DNA of 64,000 nt from Aradus depressus (Eukaryota > Arthropoda > Insecta > Hemiptera > Aradidae). The notes under the pieces are model-generated. The model worked only from the letters and a program-made list of their open reading frames with translations, did not search any database and was not told the origin of the DNA. The stretch spans positions 7,597,549 to 7,661,548 of the forward strand of contig OY759223.1 of the NCBI GenBank assembly GCA_963662175.1, read 5' to 3'. Positions 56,301 through 63,062 of the stretch are shown piece after piece (positions within the stretch are counted from its first letter, which is position 1; each line of letters begins with the position of its first letter). A program made the position numbers and the translations under genes.

Positions 56301-59300
56301 CATAAAACCTAACCTAACCTATAACCATGTTATATGGCTTAACGGAAATAAATATTATTTATTTTTTTATTGTCGTTATAATCCAAAAATATATAAATAC
56401 AAGGAGAATAACAATAAGGTATAAACATATTTTTTTAATTATTTACTTTTTACCCTACCTCACCCTAATCTCATCCAAAATGTTGGCAAAAGAAATAGCC
56501 TCAAAACCCCCAAAACTAAAGAACTTCCACTGGATTTAATGACAATAATATTATTATTATAATTATTTCAGATTTATGAAACACCCCTTTGTTGAAACAA
56601 AACATTTATTTTTATTCGGCTGAGGAAATTGGTTTATTGTTTGTTTTTCCTGAAGAACCTGGGTTAGTTAATTCTCATTAGGGTTTCGTTTCCAACATGT
56701 ACTAAACTCGTGTAGGGTCTTAACACTGGCGAGAGATTACAAGAAGTCCCTCACCAATGTATTGGGATAACTGTAGTATATGTATATATTTTTTAAGTAA
56801 CTTACAGCGACTATTATCCAATGGTTAACTTGGAAAAGTCCATAAAATAGCAGAAGTATCACAAACCTACAAAAGGAAGCAAACTGCAAAAAAACATATA
56901 TTAGTAAAATTTAAAACAACTAAAATAATAATAATAATATAAAAAATAAAGAAAAATGTATGTTTTTTTTTTTTCAAATATTGTATATTTCACAAAATAT
57001 ACGTCTTCAGCCACGACTTAATAAATACTGGTAACCGAACATTATAACAGTATTTGTTAATTCGTGGCTGAAGATGGTAGCAATACCGAAAGTACTCCCA
57101 TATATATTATATAAGTATATATTTTGTGAAATAGACAATATTTTTAAAAAACATACGTTTTTCTTTATTTTTTCACAATATCTCAATAATATAGATCATT
57201 CGCCTTTTTAAGTCGTATCGACCGATTCAAATCCACACACATAAACAATGAATACTTACCACAATATCAAAAAATGAAGTCTGTATGGTATAATGCAATA
57301 TTTCTTTGTAGAAAGCTGAGGTGAAATTAAAATCTCCAGCCAACTAGAATAAAATAAATAAAAAACTAAAATAATTACTGTTAAACTGAAATATAATTTG
57401 AAAATTCTGACGATCATATGATGTTTCTTTGATGATTGATTACAAAATATTTCTGATAATGATGAGAAGAGTGTGTGAAGGAAGGCAAAATATAAAATAA
57501 ATTGGAGAAATGATGCTGTAATAATATATTATATATACATATAAATATATAATATTGAATATATGTTTTTTTTTAAATTCACAAACAGATTTTACAATTG
57601 TGTAAAGAGTGTACACAACAAACATCAAGAGGAGAAATCACCCAGGGACTGAGTTGCACTCATTTATGACTAATCACTGTCAATGGCTGAACTGATTTTG
57701 ATTAACCTATTTATTTTAAACCAAATCGACTAAAGACAAGGAGAGGAGGCTTAACACAAATACTCTAATAACTGTATCGACACAAAATTTAATACGAGGA
57801 CTCACAAGTCAAATTTAGTGTTATAGCTCAAACGCTCCATTGGCTTTGGAGGGAGAGCGAAAACGTAATTGATTAATTCTTGCTGGGGAAATACATAGCC
57901 GGTGATTTTTACACGGATTTTTTTTATTCAATCGAAAAAAAAAAAAAAAAACGAAAAAAACCTCAAGTGGTAAACAAAAATCAACTCTAGTTTTGGGGCT
58001 AAAACCTTCTGATTTATATAAATAGTTTAAAGATTTTACATCTACTTTAAGTTTCTCCAATTTCACATTATGCTGGTTGGTCCCTTTTTGCATGATGCCC
58101 TCCAATTATCGTGGTACTCCAGAACTTCTTATCAAATTTGGACAGTTTTTACTTGAAATGGAAAAATTATTTTGACAATTAAATATTAATATAAATGTTT
58201 AAAAAAAGGAAGATATATTTTATCTTATCTCCATGAACATTTATCGTTATTTGTCAACTGGTATGACTAATTTCCAAATTATTACTTAAATTTTCCTCTC
58301 CCCCCCCCCCCCCCCCCTTTGCATATATATATATTTACAAATAGGTATGCACAACTGTGTAATAATACATACAATCGCTAAAAGAGTGAAATATGGCACT
58401 ATCAAAATGTCCAGAGGGGAGAAATCACCCAGTGGTGACACTCCCTAGGCAATGAGTTGCACTAATTTATAACTCACTGTCACAGCTGCCACTAAGGAGG
58501 TCTCTAGGCCATTGGCGCCTAAGGTATCGTTGAGGAAGTGTGACACAATGAAGGGCACGGACTGGAGGATTACTATAGGAACTAAGGGAGGAAAATAAAT
58601 TTTTGTACCGGGATTTCTGTAGCTACTTCAGTGACGTAGGAAATGCTGAGGTTGGAAACCTTGACAGAACCCCAGAGTTCAAGTCCCTAAGTCCACATCG
58701 GTTTCAACCCTGCGTTGATGTAAGTCGTTTTGTTTTCAAAGTTAATTTAAATCTTTTGTCTAATAGTCTTAATAACAGTTAGTAGCGTCGGTTCATTTCC
58801 TTTCTCCTCAGTCCCGTGTGACAGTTCCATGTTAGTCGCTTGTCAAGTAGAAGGCCCGCATAGCGGACACTCCTGATATTTGTATTATAAAAATAATCGA
58901 TAATTTATTGTATTCAATCCCAGAAGGCAATTTAGAATCTACACTCTGTATGCCCTGTTATACCTTAAAATTATTATTTACATGTAGACCAAAGATGTTT
59001 TTGTAAATAAAAAAACGTAGGTAAACCAATGAGTCAATAGATAAATAAATAGATAATTAACAATACAAAGTTATTAAGTAATATTATGAATTTTATCATT
59101 TAGGAAGTGTAAAAAATAAATGCTTACCACGAGAGACATAAGCCATAATAAACTTATCAGCAGAAAATTAAAGGTGACAAATAAACAGAAAAATCGTCTA
59201 ACAGGTGACATACAACCGTCAACCTGCATTCCTCGGCTAACGTCGTCTAAGATGATATGTTGACATGTTGCGCAGAGAGGTACAGAAATTCTATCTGTTA

Positions 59301-59455
59301 CATTCAGAAATGTATAAATAGAAATACTTCAACACAATTGCATCAATGTTTTGTATAAGTTCAAACTTACTATTGTAGATTCGGGAAGAACTTGGTTGTA
59401 CGAAGGCATCAGGTGTAAAACAATTTCGTATATCTATTGGAGCATTGTCATTCAT
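41128..59455 (-). CDS. STARD3: STARD3/MLN64 homologue, complete 12-exon gene
   Basis: Twelve exons join with consistent phase: 59371-59455, 59128-59294, 57260-57343, 56806-56883, 54966-55019, 53242-53368, 52402-52524, 52082-52119, 49714-49866, 48491-48595, 42776-42951, 41128-41326. They total 1389 nt, or 462 residues plus stop; human STARD3 has 445. Residues 1-57 form a tail. Residues 58-198 are a MENTAL domain opening with SPVRRFFCLFVTF and holding four hydrophobic helices. Residues 230-239 (TFYSPVESLA) resemble the phospho-FFAT motif. Residues 253-462 are a START domain with WNPTV, SSRDFV and GENGAG blocks. Family role: STARD3 is anchored in late endosomes, contacts ER VAP proteins and moves cholesterol. 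The START domain lacks the large insertion known in Drosophila Start1. Introns are full of mobile elements, but every exon is open and every splice site is GT/AG. A weak AATAAA lies at 40710-40715. Function is inferred from family. Confidence 0.93.
41924..42204 (+). mobile_element. RTE-like LINE, truncated and internally deleted, with TSD
   Basis: TAACGTTTCATTA at 41911-41923 and 42205-42217 is an exact 13-bp duplication. The frame at 41932 reads LGGCRFDRVDSFKYLGAVIT, then jumps from ITAGK to MGVRRWRQEAEDREEW, ending VLQGP and a stop. About 180 family residues are missing between those blocks. Ends AATAAAGTAAG. Lies in STARD3 intron 11. Confidence 0.85.
42215..42335 (+). repeat. Dispersed repeat with GTGCCACTGATGATGACGC
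   Basis: GGTGCCACTGATGATGACGC, GACAACGT and TATGAGA blocks recur at 52935-53065. Unclassified. Confidence 0.5.
42461..42598. repeat. Foldback in STARD3 intron 11
   Basis: TTTTTCCAGAGATGTCTTCT and its inverse (GACACCTCTGGAAAAA) close the element. Inside, CCCGAAATATTG occurs in both orientations. Confidence 0.6.
42776..42951 (-). CDS. STARD3: STARD3 exon 11 (START domain)
   Basis: 58 codons plus two bases, TGTAG acceptor, GTCAGT donor. Encodes SSDIVYLMS...GLVSSRDFVLVRH, the START segment lining the lipid pocket. The intron before it (5.5 kb) holds the nested MITE and R1 element. Confidence 0.93.
43508..45967 (+). CDS. R1-type reverse transcriptase ORF (819 codons)
   Basis: The authentic part starts near WNVRDFQMD. 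Visible RT blocks in order: KAPGLDKIP, YRPLCLLDTAGK, GFRPGRSTTDA, LDISNAFNS (motif A), GVPQGSVLGPTLWN (motif B) and YADD (catalytic, near 44930), followed by HKTDAV and YLGVMLD. The C-terminus has CPAC...H....C, the zinc-knuckle-like end usual in R1 and related elements. The listed Met lies in the duplicated target and is not a real start. The 2.4-kb reading frame is intact, which suggests a fairly recent insertion; the upstream endonuclease frame ends at TAG (about 43645). GC-rich codon use contrasts sharply with the host DNA. Confidence 0.88.
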   Translation: MHLRLPYPVQGKWGLESGSGVHRQRPSGDPVRGVPCQETRRGDRGLGSPHWNVRDFQMDTFNQALELWPPETNSAGAGSAAEQVEAVMLWLSRACDVTMRVSKGCIRGPPAYWWSDTIAALRNECHSVRRQYQRARKRNGGSAEVLRQKFAEARRNLRKEIQKSKRTCWTELCAELNADPWGRAYKIVTKKLHKSQPKMEPGEVQNIVECLFPCSGVATLEMDEGGPNDIPPVTREEIERACRHVGANKAPGLDKIPNRALKAAMKARPMVFADVYDKCLRAGVFPGRWKRQRLVLIPKPGKPPGDPSAYRPLCLLDTAGKVLEGIIHERLREHVEAGLTDNQYGFRPGRSTTDAVEEVKNLVCAAITGTLRNRKHCLMVTLDISNAFNSARWDKIWESLLRDFKIPRYLMKIIRNYLSERMLFADTTDGTREFKVTTGVPQGSVLGPTLWNILYNGLLSLPMPEDLTLVAYADDVGIVIVADDLENLERKFQAAMERIHHWMSSVGLSLAIHKTDAVLFTGRKARTNMSLTFQGYTIETQPAIRYLGVMLDQRLTFREHLKYVGAKAARTSAAISRILPNVGGPRQSRRRLLAGVSTSILLHGAPTWADATRIPSYLRLIAPAHRRSELRVACAYRTVSGDAAYVIAGLPPIDLLARERTRHFKRKQDPVQVEEVVQRFDHRGNRVFYQDAGASPGPAEPERARTIREWQEEWDKSTKGRWTHRLIPRVEPWLTRKHGEVNYHLTQILTGHGGFRGYLHKIGAATTPDCPACLGETESAEHVLLKCPRFEEGRKNLECSMGAPLTATSYVDALLRSQG
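43514..46257 (+). mobile_element. R1-clade non-LTR retrotransposon, 5' truncated, with target-site duplication
   Basis: A 13-bp duplication, GAACTTAATGCAC, lies at 43501-43513 and 46258-46270, and the element ends in a poly(A) run (46244-46257). Both marks fit target-primed reverse transcription. Most of the endonuclease is missing: only its last motif, SDHQAI, remains at about 43578-43595, in a frame shifted by one from the reverse transcriptase. It sits inside a MITE (43182-46323) in STARD3 intron 10, so its target is not rDNA. Confidence 0.88.
46485..47078 (-). mobile_element. Type-1 SINE split by a LINE fragment
   Basis: Right half 46878-47078 and left half 46485-46562 rejoin to the SINE pattern. 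The insert is 46563-46877. Confidence 0.75.
46563..46877 (-). mobile_element. LINE 3' fragment inserted in a SINE
   Basis: On the minus strand it ends AATAAAGACTTTACTACTAC, a LINE-type polyadenylation signal with a trinucleotide tail. The flanks are the two halves of a minus-strand SINE. Confidence 0.55.
47079..48268. other. STARD3 intron 10, unclassified
   Basis: An AT microsatellite at 47600-47620 and a GC-richer stretch at 47260-47480. No coding or terminal signals recognised. Confidence 0.4.
48269..48459. repeat. Near-perfect palindrome, 95-bp arms
   Basis: ATACTACTGAACAAAACACTT and GAGTCAAAAATTCCACTAT return inverted to the right with few mismatches, centred near 48364 (AAGTGTACTGTACACTT). 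It begins about 30 bp inside the intron after STARD3 exon 10. Confidence 0.85.
48491..48595 (-). CDS. STARD3: STARD3 exon 10 (START domain)
   Basis: 35 codons, TTTTCTAG acceptor, GTAGGT donor. Encodes MDAPVNLLIDIL...FPVWNPTV, the conserved START segment (xAPxELVFDxx...xxxWNPTV). A 190-bp palindrome lies about 30 bp into the following intron. Confidence 0.93.
48681..49061. mobile_element. MITE copy 2, intact (381 bp)
   Basis: Terminal inverted repeats of about 40 bp beginning TTGACGGGGTTAGAATCAAA. It is the uninterrupted form of the repeat that holds R1 in copy 1 and lies in STARD3 intron 9. Confidence 0.82.
49062..49390 (-). mobile_element. Type-1 SINE, full length, directly beside MITE copy 2
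   Basis: Head (inverse of GGGCGCCGGTAGCTGAG), body, tail of AGTTACAATAACT type. Its end touches the MITE end. Confidence 0.82.
49714..49866 (-). CDS. STARD3: STARD3 exon 9 (START domain, N part)
   Basis: 51 codons in phase 0. The string EEAWEILTSDPW, then TADGD and KKLNNTGRKAFRI, matches the opening helix and first strands of START domains. Ends at GTAAGT. Confidence 0.92.
50053..50409. repeat. Foldback element, intact copy
   Basis: Arms of about 175 bp run from GTAGGAATATAGAGGGTCAG to its inverse. Both arms carry the CTGATGAGG...TATATCGAAACG motif (50105-50133 minus, 50329-50357 plus). No coding capacity. Lies in STARD3 intron 8. Confidence 0.8.
50770..51053 (-). mobile_element. Type-1 SINE, head-truncated
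   Basis: Body and tail intact. The sequence stops within the B box (GAGTTCGTAGCCC). Confidence 0.78.
51425..52000 (-). mobile_element. Type-1 SINE split by a LINE 3' end
   Basis: Tail part 51425-51530 and head remnant 51966-52000 (inverse of GAGGGCGCTGCTAGC). The middle is replaced by 51531-51965. Confidence 0.65.
51531..51965 (+). mobile_element. LINE 3' end inserted in a SINE
   Basis: T-rich 3' UTR ending TTCTTAGGGGACTCCCAGAA, AATAAAA, TTTCATTTC, matching the 3' end of the LINE at 28362-29244. SINE sequence lies on both sides (51425-51530, 51966-52000). Confidence 0.6.
52082..52119 (-). CDS. STARD3: STARD3 exon 8 (acidic micro-exon)
   Basis: A 38-nt exon after a CCCCCAG acceptor. It encodes the charged segment GSDGEKDDRRIER between linker and START domain and restores phase 0 before a GTAAGA donor. 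Confidence 0.82.
52402..52524 (-). CDS. STARD3: STARD3 exon 7 (linker with FYSP motif)
   Basis: Starts after AAAG with the two bases completing a Gly codon and ends in phase 1 at GTAAAT. Encodes a serine-rich linker with ERTPLL and, at residues 230-239, TFYSPVESLA. Vertebrate STARD3 has QFYSPPES here, a phospho-FFAT motif that binds VAP after serine phosphorylation. Confidence 0.9.
52636..52842 (+). mobile_element. Type-2 tRNA-derived SINE with TSD
   Basis: AACTCATAAC at 52626-52635 and 52843-52852. Head GCCGTGCTGGTTAGAGCGTA (A box) and GGTTCGAATCC (B box), body with TTTTATTTCGTAAATAGAAC, poly(A) tail. Unrelated to the type-1 body. Confidence 0.88.
53242..53368 (-). CDS. STARD3: STARD3 exon 6 (fourth MENTAL helix)
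   Basis: 42 codons plus one base. Contains VLPIMLILSFILAW, then E.WFLEIKLVPQE, nearly the vertebrate VLPI..FILAW.E.WFLDFKVLPQE block. Ends with a GTTAGT donor. Confidence 0.93.
53390..54491. repeat. Long inverted repeat enclosing a SINE
   Basis: Arms of about 180 bp (53390-53582 and 54312-54491) share TTAATGAAATAATCTAGGA, AGAGCATAAAACT, CCAGTTGATGTATCTGA and CGGTCCTTTTAGT. A partial relative lies at 1960-2000. The 730-bp interior holds a type-2 SINE. STARD3 intron 5. Confidence 0.78.
54119..54312 (+). mobile_element. Type-2 tRNA-derived SINE, second copy
   Basis: GCCGTGCGGGCTAGAGCGTA head, GGTTCGAATCC B box, TTTTATTTCGTAGATAGAAC body, A-rich end. Inside the 53390-54491 inverted repeat. Confidence 0.82.
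54833..54930 (-). mobile_element. Type-1 SINE, tail fragment
   Basis: GACTCATGCCCAGGCTATAA to GGACATGAGCCCGACTCTAC. Confidence 0.7.
54966..55019 (-). CDS. STARD3: STARD3 exon 5 (third MENTAL helix)
   Basis: 18 codons, TTTACAG acceptor and GTAAGT donor. Encodes LTTFGTCCFIVAKVYFFN, matching the conserved LTT...AKV helix of the family. It is too short for simple ORF searches and was found by homology and splice sites. Confidence 0.9.
55243..55515 (-). mobile_element. Type-1 SINE, decayed
   Basis: Head to tail recognisable, with small deletions around the body box (CCGGAGGATGTGCTTAG). Confidence 0.72.
55972..56320 (+). mobile_element. Type-1 SINE, full length with TSD
   Basis: ATAACCATGTT at 55961-55971 and 56321-56331. 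Complete head and (CCTAA)n tail. Confidence 0.92.
56806..56883 (-). CDS. STARD3: STARD3 exon 4 (second MENTAL helix)
   Basis: 26 codons, TTTGCAG acceptor, GTAAGT donor. Encodes the hydrophobic helix CRFVILLLFYGLFQ followed by NHWIIVA, equivalent to RFKVLILAYAV...HWW in vertebrates. Confidence 0.9.
56940..57178. repeat. Foldback in STARD3 intron 3
   Basis: AAATAAAGAAAAATGTATGT at the left returns inverted at the right. Inside, GTGGCTGAAGATGGTAGCAA then TACCGAAAGTACT. A one-armed relative is at 7566-7675. Confidence 0.68.
57260..57343 (-). CDS. STARD3: STARD3 exon 3 (MENTAL luminal loop)
   Basis: 28 codons in phase 0 between a CTAG acceptor and a GTAAGT donor. Encodes the loop ending SFFDIV, equivalent to the YYSSYFDIF segment of the vertebrate MENTAL domain. 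Confidence 0.9.
57690..57915 (+). repeat. Dispersed repeat R, right part
   Basis: ACAAGGAGAGGAGGCTTAAC, GGGAGAGCGAAAACGTAATT and GGGGAAATACATAGCCGGTG match the end of 37826-38405. Confidence 0.55.
58360..58700 (-). pseudogene. Jockey-like LINE C-terminus and 3' UTR, decayed
   Basis: Minus frames give TEVATEIPVQK and LPQRYLRRQWPRDLL, matching 28240-29470. The following 3' sequence (GAGTTGCAC...GGGTGATTTCTCC region) is repeated in decayed form at 57625-57720. No intact frame. Confidence 0.5.
59128..59294 (-). CDS. STARD3: STARD3 exon 2 (tail and first MENTAL helix)
   Basis: Follows a CAG acceptor and ends at GTAAGC in phase 0. Encodes a CxxC-containing tail, then SPVRRFFCLFVTF and the first transmembrane helix. 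This is the signature opening of the MENTAL domain of STARD3 and STARD3NL. Confidence 0.92.
59371..59455 (-). CDS. STARD3: STARD3 exon 1 (start codon, N-terminal tail)
   Basis: Begins with ATG in an A-rich context and encodes 28 residues (MNDNAPIDIR...) plus one base. It ends at a consensus GTAAGT donor. The next exon starts with the two bases that complete the codon. Confidence 0.8.
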
Positions 59456-59838
59456 TTTTAAAAGTTTTACATTACATGATTAACTTAATAAAGTTTTACT
59501 TCACTAATAATTTTTATTGGTCAAGCCACTACAGTTGTTGAAAGTTATAGGAAACAACACATCATGATATGCGATAAAACTAAGTATTTAAGCACATAGA
59601 TATATGTAATCAGCTACTTAACAAGAAGAATTGACAACATAACTGACAAGTGTTCATATCTTTTGTAACCTTCGTTTCTTGTCAACAATTCCCAAAATGC
59701 GAGTTCCAGAATTAACCAACAAACGAGCAGGGATTCCCTCAATTGGAAAAAAGGCGGGAAATTTGAGGAGTGGCATGGAAAACAGTGGAAATGTATATGT
59801 ATTCATATTGGTTTAATATGAACAAAATAAATACTAAT

Positions 59839-60188
59839 GTTAGGTTAGGTTAGGTTTTATGACTCATGCCCGGGCTTTAACTACGAGGTCATTTCGCCTA
59901 CTACCAGAGCGCTCTTTCGTCACTCTGGTGGACATGAGCCTGACTCTACTGTGGGAGTTCTAAATTTTGCCTACCCTAAATTTTTTATTCATCTAGGGTA
60001 GGGGTCTTTAACGAGTACCTGACATCGTACAGGCTCGGGACCATCGCTTAACGTCCCATCCGAAGGACGGCGTGCTTAAGTTTATTCTACCTCCCAGATA
60101 AAAGAAACTAAGGGCTTCGGTCGGGTTTCGAACCCACGTTCTTGAGCTCAGAAGTCAAGCACGCATACCACTGAGCTACCGGCGCCCT
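59839..60188 (-). mobile_element. Type-1 SINE, full length
   Basis: Three TTAGG units, then body and tRNA-like head ending GAGCTACCGGCGCCC. Lies between the divergent genes. Confidence 0.88.
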
Positions 60189-60189
60189 C

Positions 60190-60943
60190 CGTATCTTGTA
60201 TTTATTTTGTTTATGTACTCATATATTTTTAAGTATTTATTTGTTCAGTTTTTATTAATTTCATTTTACTTTTTTTAATGCCTAGTTTTATTATTACTAC
60301 CAATCATAGATGTGTTAGACTCAAGTAGTTATAATAGTAATGTTGAAATGAGCCCGCTGTTGTCATGGGTAACCAGAAGGAAAATATGTTATTTTTATTA
60401 TATATAAATATTTTTTTATATTAAAAAAGCCATACTACAAAAAAAAAAACTACTCAGACTAATTCTAAAGTGAGCAAATAGGCAGCATTTATAAAGAGAT
60501 AATAAGCCTTATATGATATACTTGCGAAGTTATTTTACAAACCATCATTTCAAATATGTATATAATTATTACTAAATCTGAGAGTTCATAGTTAATACTG
60601 GAAATGGCCCTATATGGCGTTTGTAGCAGCTGATAGTCAGCTGACTCGGGAGGGGGTCACGCTTAAGGTTCTTTTGGGCGAGTTGTTTGTTTTTTCTGTT
60701 GTCGTATCTTGTTTTATTTATGTATAGCTTAAAATCCATTTGAGCATTAATGCGATATTAATAGCTGTGTAAACTTTCGTGGTTGAGAAATAAATAAAAT
60801 GAAACAAATCGACATCAGAAATTGTATAGGAGGATTTATTTAGTTTTCTTATTTATTGATATTAGTTATTACGTTAAGAGTTGATATTTTATTTCTGCCG
60901 GTGTATACTATCCCTTGTTAGTCATTACTATGCTCTTGTAAAA
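60190..60943. other. AT-rich region upstream of the leucine-rich gene
   Basis: AT-rich, with a GC-richer patch at 60600-60700. No motif I can name. Confidence 0.35.
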
Positions 60944-61125
60944 ATGGCCCCAATAAAGCAAGTAAAAACTCTTTATCTGACTTGTCTTGATGAAGTTTTG
61001 AAATATGTTCATGGACTTATTCTTAAAAACCCTGGAGAATTTAGTCGTTTACGAAAATATTTAATTACTGTACTTCATGGAATAATCCGTGAACAATTAA
61101 TTGAAAGAGCTGTTTCTGCTTATAG
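60944..61125 (+). CDS. Leucine-rich gene, exon 1
   Basis: 60 codons plus two bases from ATG to a TATAG/GTAAAC donor. Leu/Lys-rich helical segment. Confidence 0.7.
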
Positions 61126-63062
61126 GTAAACATTTTATTCATTTTGGATTATGAAGTCAAAGACAAGTATGGCTTAAGACAACTTAAAACAATGTACATA
61201 TGTTTCAGTTCAAATGTTTTTGATGTTTTGGATATAATCGAGCTCCTTGCTGATCCAAAAATTAAAAAACTTCAATTGAAAAAAGATGGAGAATTTCTGA
61301 CCGGTTTTCAAAGTGGTCAATTGTACACACGAATTGATGGCTCAGACGTTATAGGACTTCATGAACTCCACGTTAAGGTATTACTTTTACTTATTTATTT
61401 TAATTTTAGGATTGGAATAGGTATATTTAAATTGTCAACACTTGGAAAAGAAGGACGGAATGATTAGTTAACAACCATCTGGCTTTTTACAGAAGTTGTC
61501 AACAGTACAATCCTGAACAAAGATGTCTTCGAAGCGAACTCGGCTATGTAATCCGTAACCTATTTACAGAAAATGTTTAGATGACATAGCTGAAGAGTTC
61601 AAACTCCTGTTTTGAGGTTTTCTTTCTCCAATTAGTTTTATTAAAGAAGTAACAGATTTTTAATGAAAATCTAGCACAATTCTTTAGACTGTGGCACACT
61701 AAACCGTGTTTCTGGCCTGACAAGTTCAGTCCGGATCCTGTGATGTCTCACCCCAACACTATTCGATCTACCGTTTGTTGTAACAATTTTATTTTGTTTT
61801 CAGTCCATAACTTGGAATTAACGTTCCGCAAATGTTGAGAGATCTATTGACACTTAACGACCTCGGTTTTGATTGATCCAGGTGCAGCCAGACCCCTCCA
61901 ATGGAGGCCCCCACATGGAACATGTCTCCAGTGTTCTTCTCCACAACACACTCTGTCGGGGCCTTGCCCAGACTCTTCGTGTTTTGACTCTCCACAATGC
62001 TGCAGACAACCAGACGGTGAAGATCCTTGGTCAGTACGCCCAGCATCTCACCCATCTGGATATCACCGCCTCCTGGCTTGTGGATGACTTCGGCATTGGA
62101 GAACTACTACTGAAGGTAATATCTCTAATAATTTCTTGATCCCTGTTAAGTTTCCTTAGATACTAGACTTCCAAGATTTGAGGTTGTGGAGAAAGAATTT
62201 ATTGGAAAACCTATATTTTAGACTAGTTAGCTACTGGGATCGAAAAGCAATTGTATGTTACTGCTTTATAACCTTTTTTCTTCTTTCATTTCTCCATATT
62301 GTGTATCTTCTTGTGACTTTTTAACTTTCTGAGCTCAAGATCGCGGGTTCAAGACCCGGCCGAGGCCCTTAGTTTATTTTATCTGGAAGGTAAAAAAACT
62401 TAAGCTCGCCGTCCCTCGGATGGGGCGTTAAACGATGGTCCCGCGCCTGTACGATGTCAGGTATTCGTTTAAGACCCCTACCCTAGGTGAATAAAAATTT
62501 AGGGTAGGCAAAATTTAGGACTTCCACAGTAGAGTGGGGCTCATGTCCACCGGAGTGACGAAAGAGCGCTCTGGAAGTAGGCGATAGGACCTTGTATTCA
62601 AAGCCCGGGCATGAGTCATAATAACTTAACTCAGAAAGCCAAATGAAGGCTCAATTGTGAAAACTTCCATTAAGACTGAGATTTTCCATCCTATCTTCGG
62701 TTTGAACACTGAAAATGGTTAAACATATGTTCATGAAACATGCAGAATATGTCCCCACTTGAATTATATGTTGTTTCATCTTATATTTCCATGTTGGGGG
62801 GAAGACGACATATTATTGAATATTGTGTCGATGTTTCCTTCTGATGGGCATTAATCTGGAGCGATTCTGTTCCGGATAGTCGACTTAATCAAGCATTGAA
62901 GACCTACAAAGAGTCTGTTTCAAAATGCATGTTAACATGCTAGTTATTTTATTATTATTTATAGTATTATAACTTATAGTTTAATAATTCTATTATTATA
63001 ACTATCAGCTCTTCGGGGAGACGATAGAGGCAGCCCGTCCAGCTCAGCCGCTGGCTCTTATA
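60944..63062 (+). CDS. Unrecognised leucine-rich protein, 5' exons (gene runs off or is broken)
   Basis: Exons 60944-61125, 61209-61377, 61882-62115 and a probable fourth at 63009-63062 join in phase (2, 0, 0) with GT/AG sites. The product starts MAPIKQVKTLYLTCLDEVL, has a helical N-terminus (EFSRLRKYLITVLHGII), then LLADPKIKKLQLKK, and in exon 3 TLRVLTLHNA and HLTHLDITASW, which look like leucine-rich repeats. No F-box, kinase or other known domain is seen, so no function is given. The first ATG sits in AAAATGG, a fair start context. It is transcribed away from STARD3, 1.49 kb apart. The fourth exon reads open for 18 codons and ends exactly at a TA next to a Tigger-like terminus. Confidence 0.7.
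61209..61377 (+). CDS. Leucine-rich gene, exon 2
   Basis: Follows TGTTTCAG; the first base completes a Ser codon. Encodes FDVLDIIELLADPKIKKLQL and ends in phase 0 at GTATTA. Confidence 0.68.
61882..62115 (+). CDS. Leucine-rich gene, exon 3
   Basis: 78 codons after GATCCAG, ending at GTAATA in phase 0. Its GC content and codon use are unlike the flanking introns. Contains two LRR-like strings (LRVLTLHN, LTHLDITASW). Confidence 0.75.
62328..62632 (+). mobile_element. Type-1 SINE, 5' truncated
   Basis: Begins CTGAGCTCAAGATCGCGGGT at the B box, runs to GCATGAGTCATAATAAC. In intron 3 of the leucine-rich gene. Confidence 0.82.
62640..63008. other. Intron 3 remainder of the leucine-rich gene
   Basis: AT-rich. 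Nothing recognised. Confidence 0.4.
63009..63062 (+). pseudogene. Probable exon 4, cut by a Tigger-like insertion
   Basis: After ACTATCAG, 18 in-phase codons (LFGETIEAARPAQPLALI) end at TA followed by CAGTCGACTCTCGA, a pogo/Tigger-type terminus. No donor site is seen before the element. Either the exon is broken in this copy, or the call is chance. Confidence 0.45.

Larger units (their letters stand above)
59456..60943. promoter_or_regulatory. Divergent spacer between STARD3 and the leucine-rich gene
   Basis: The two start codons face away from each other across 1488 bp. The spacer holds a full SINE (59839-60188). No TATA box or initiator stands out, so a shared promoter is only an inference from arrangement. 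Confidence 0.3.
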
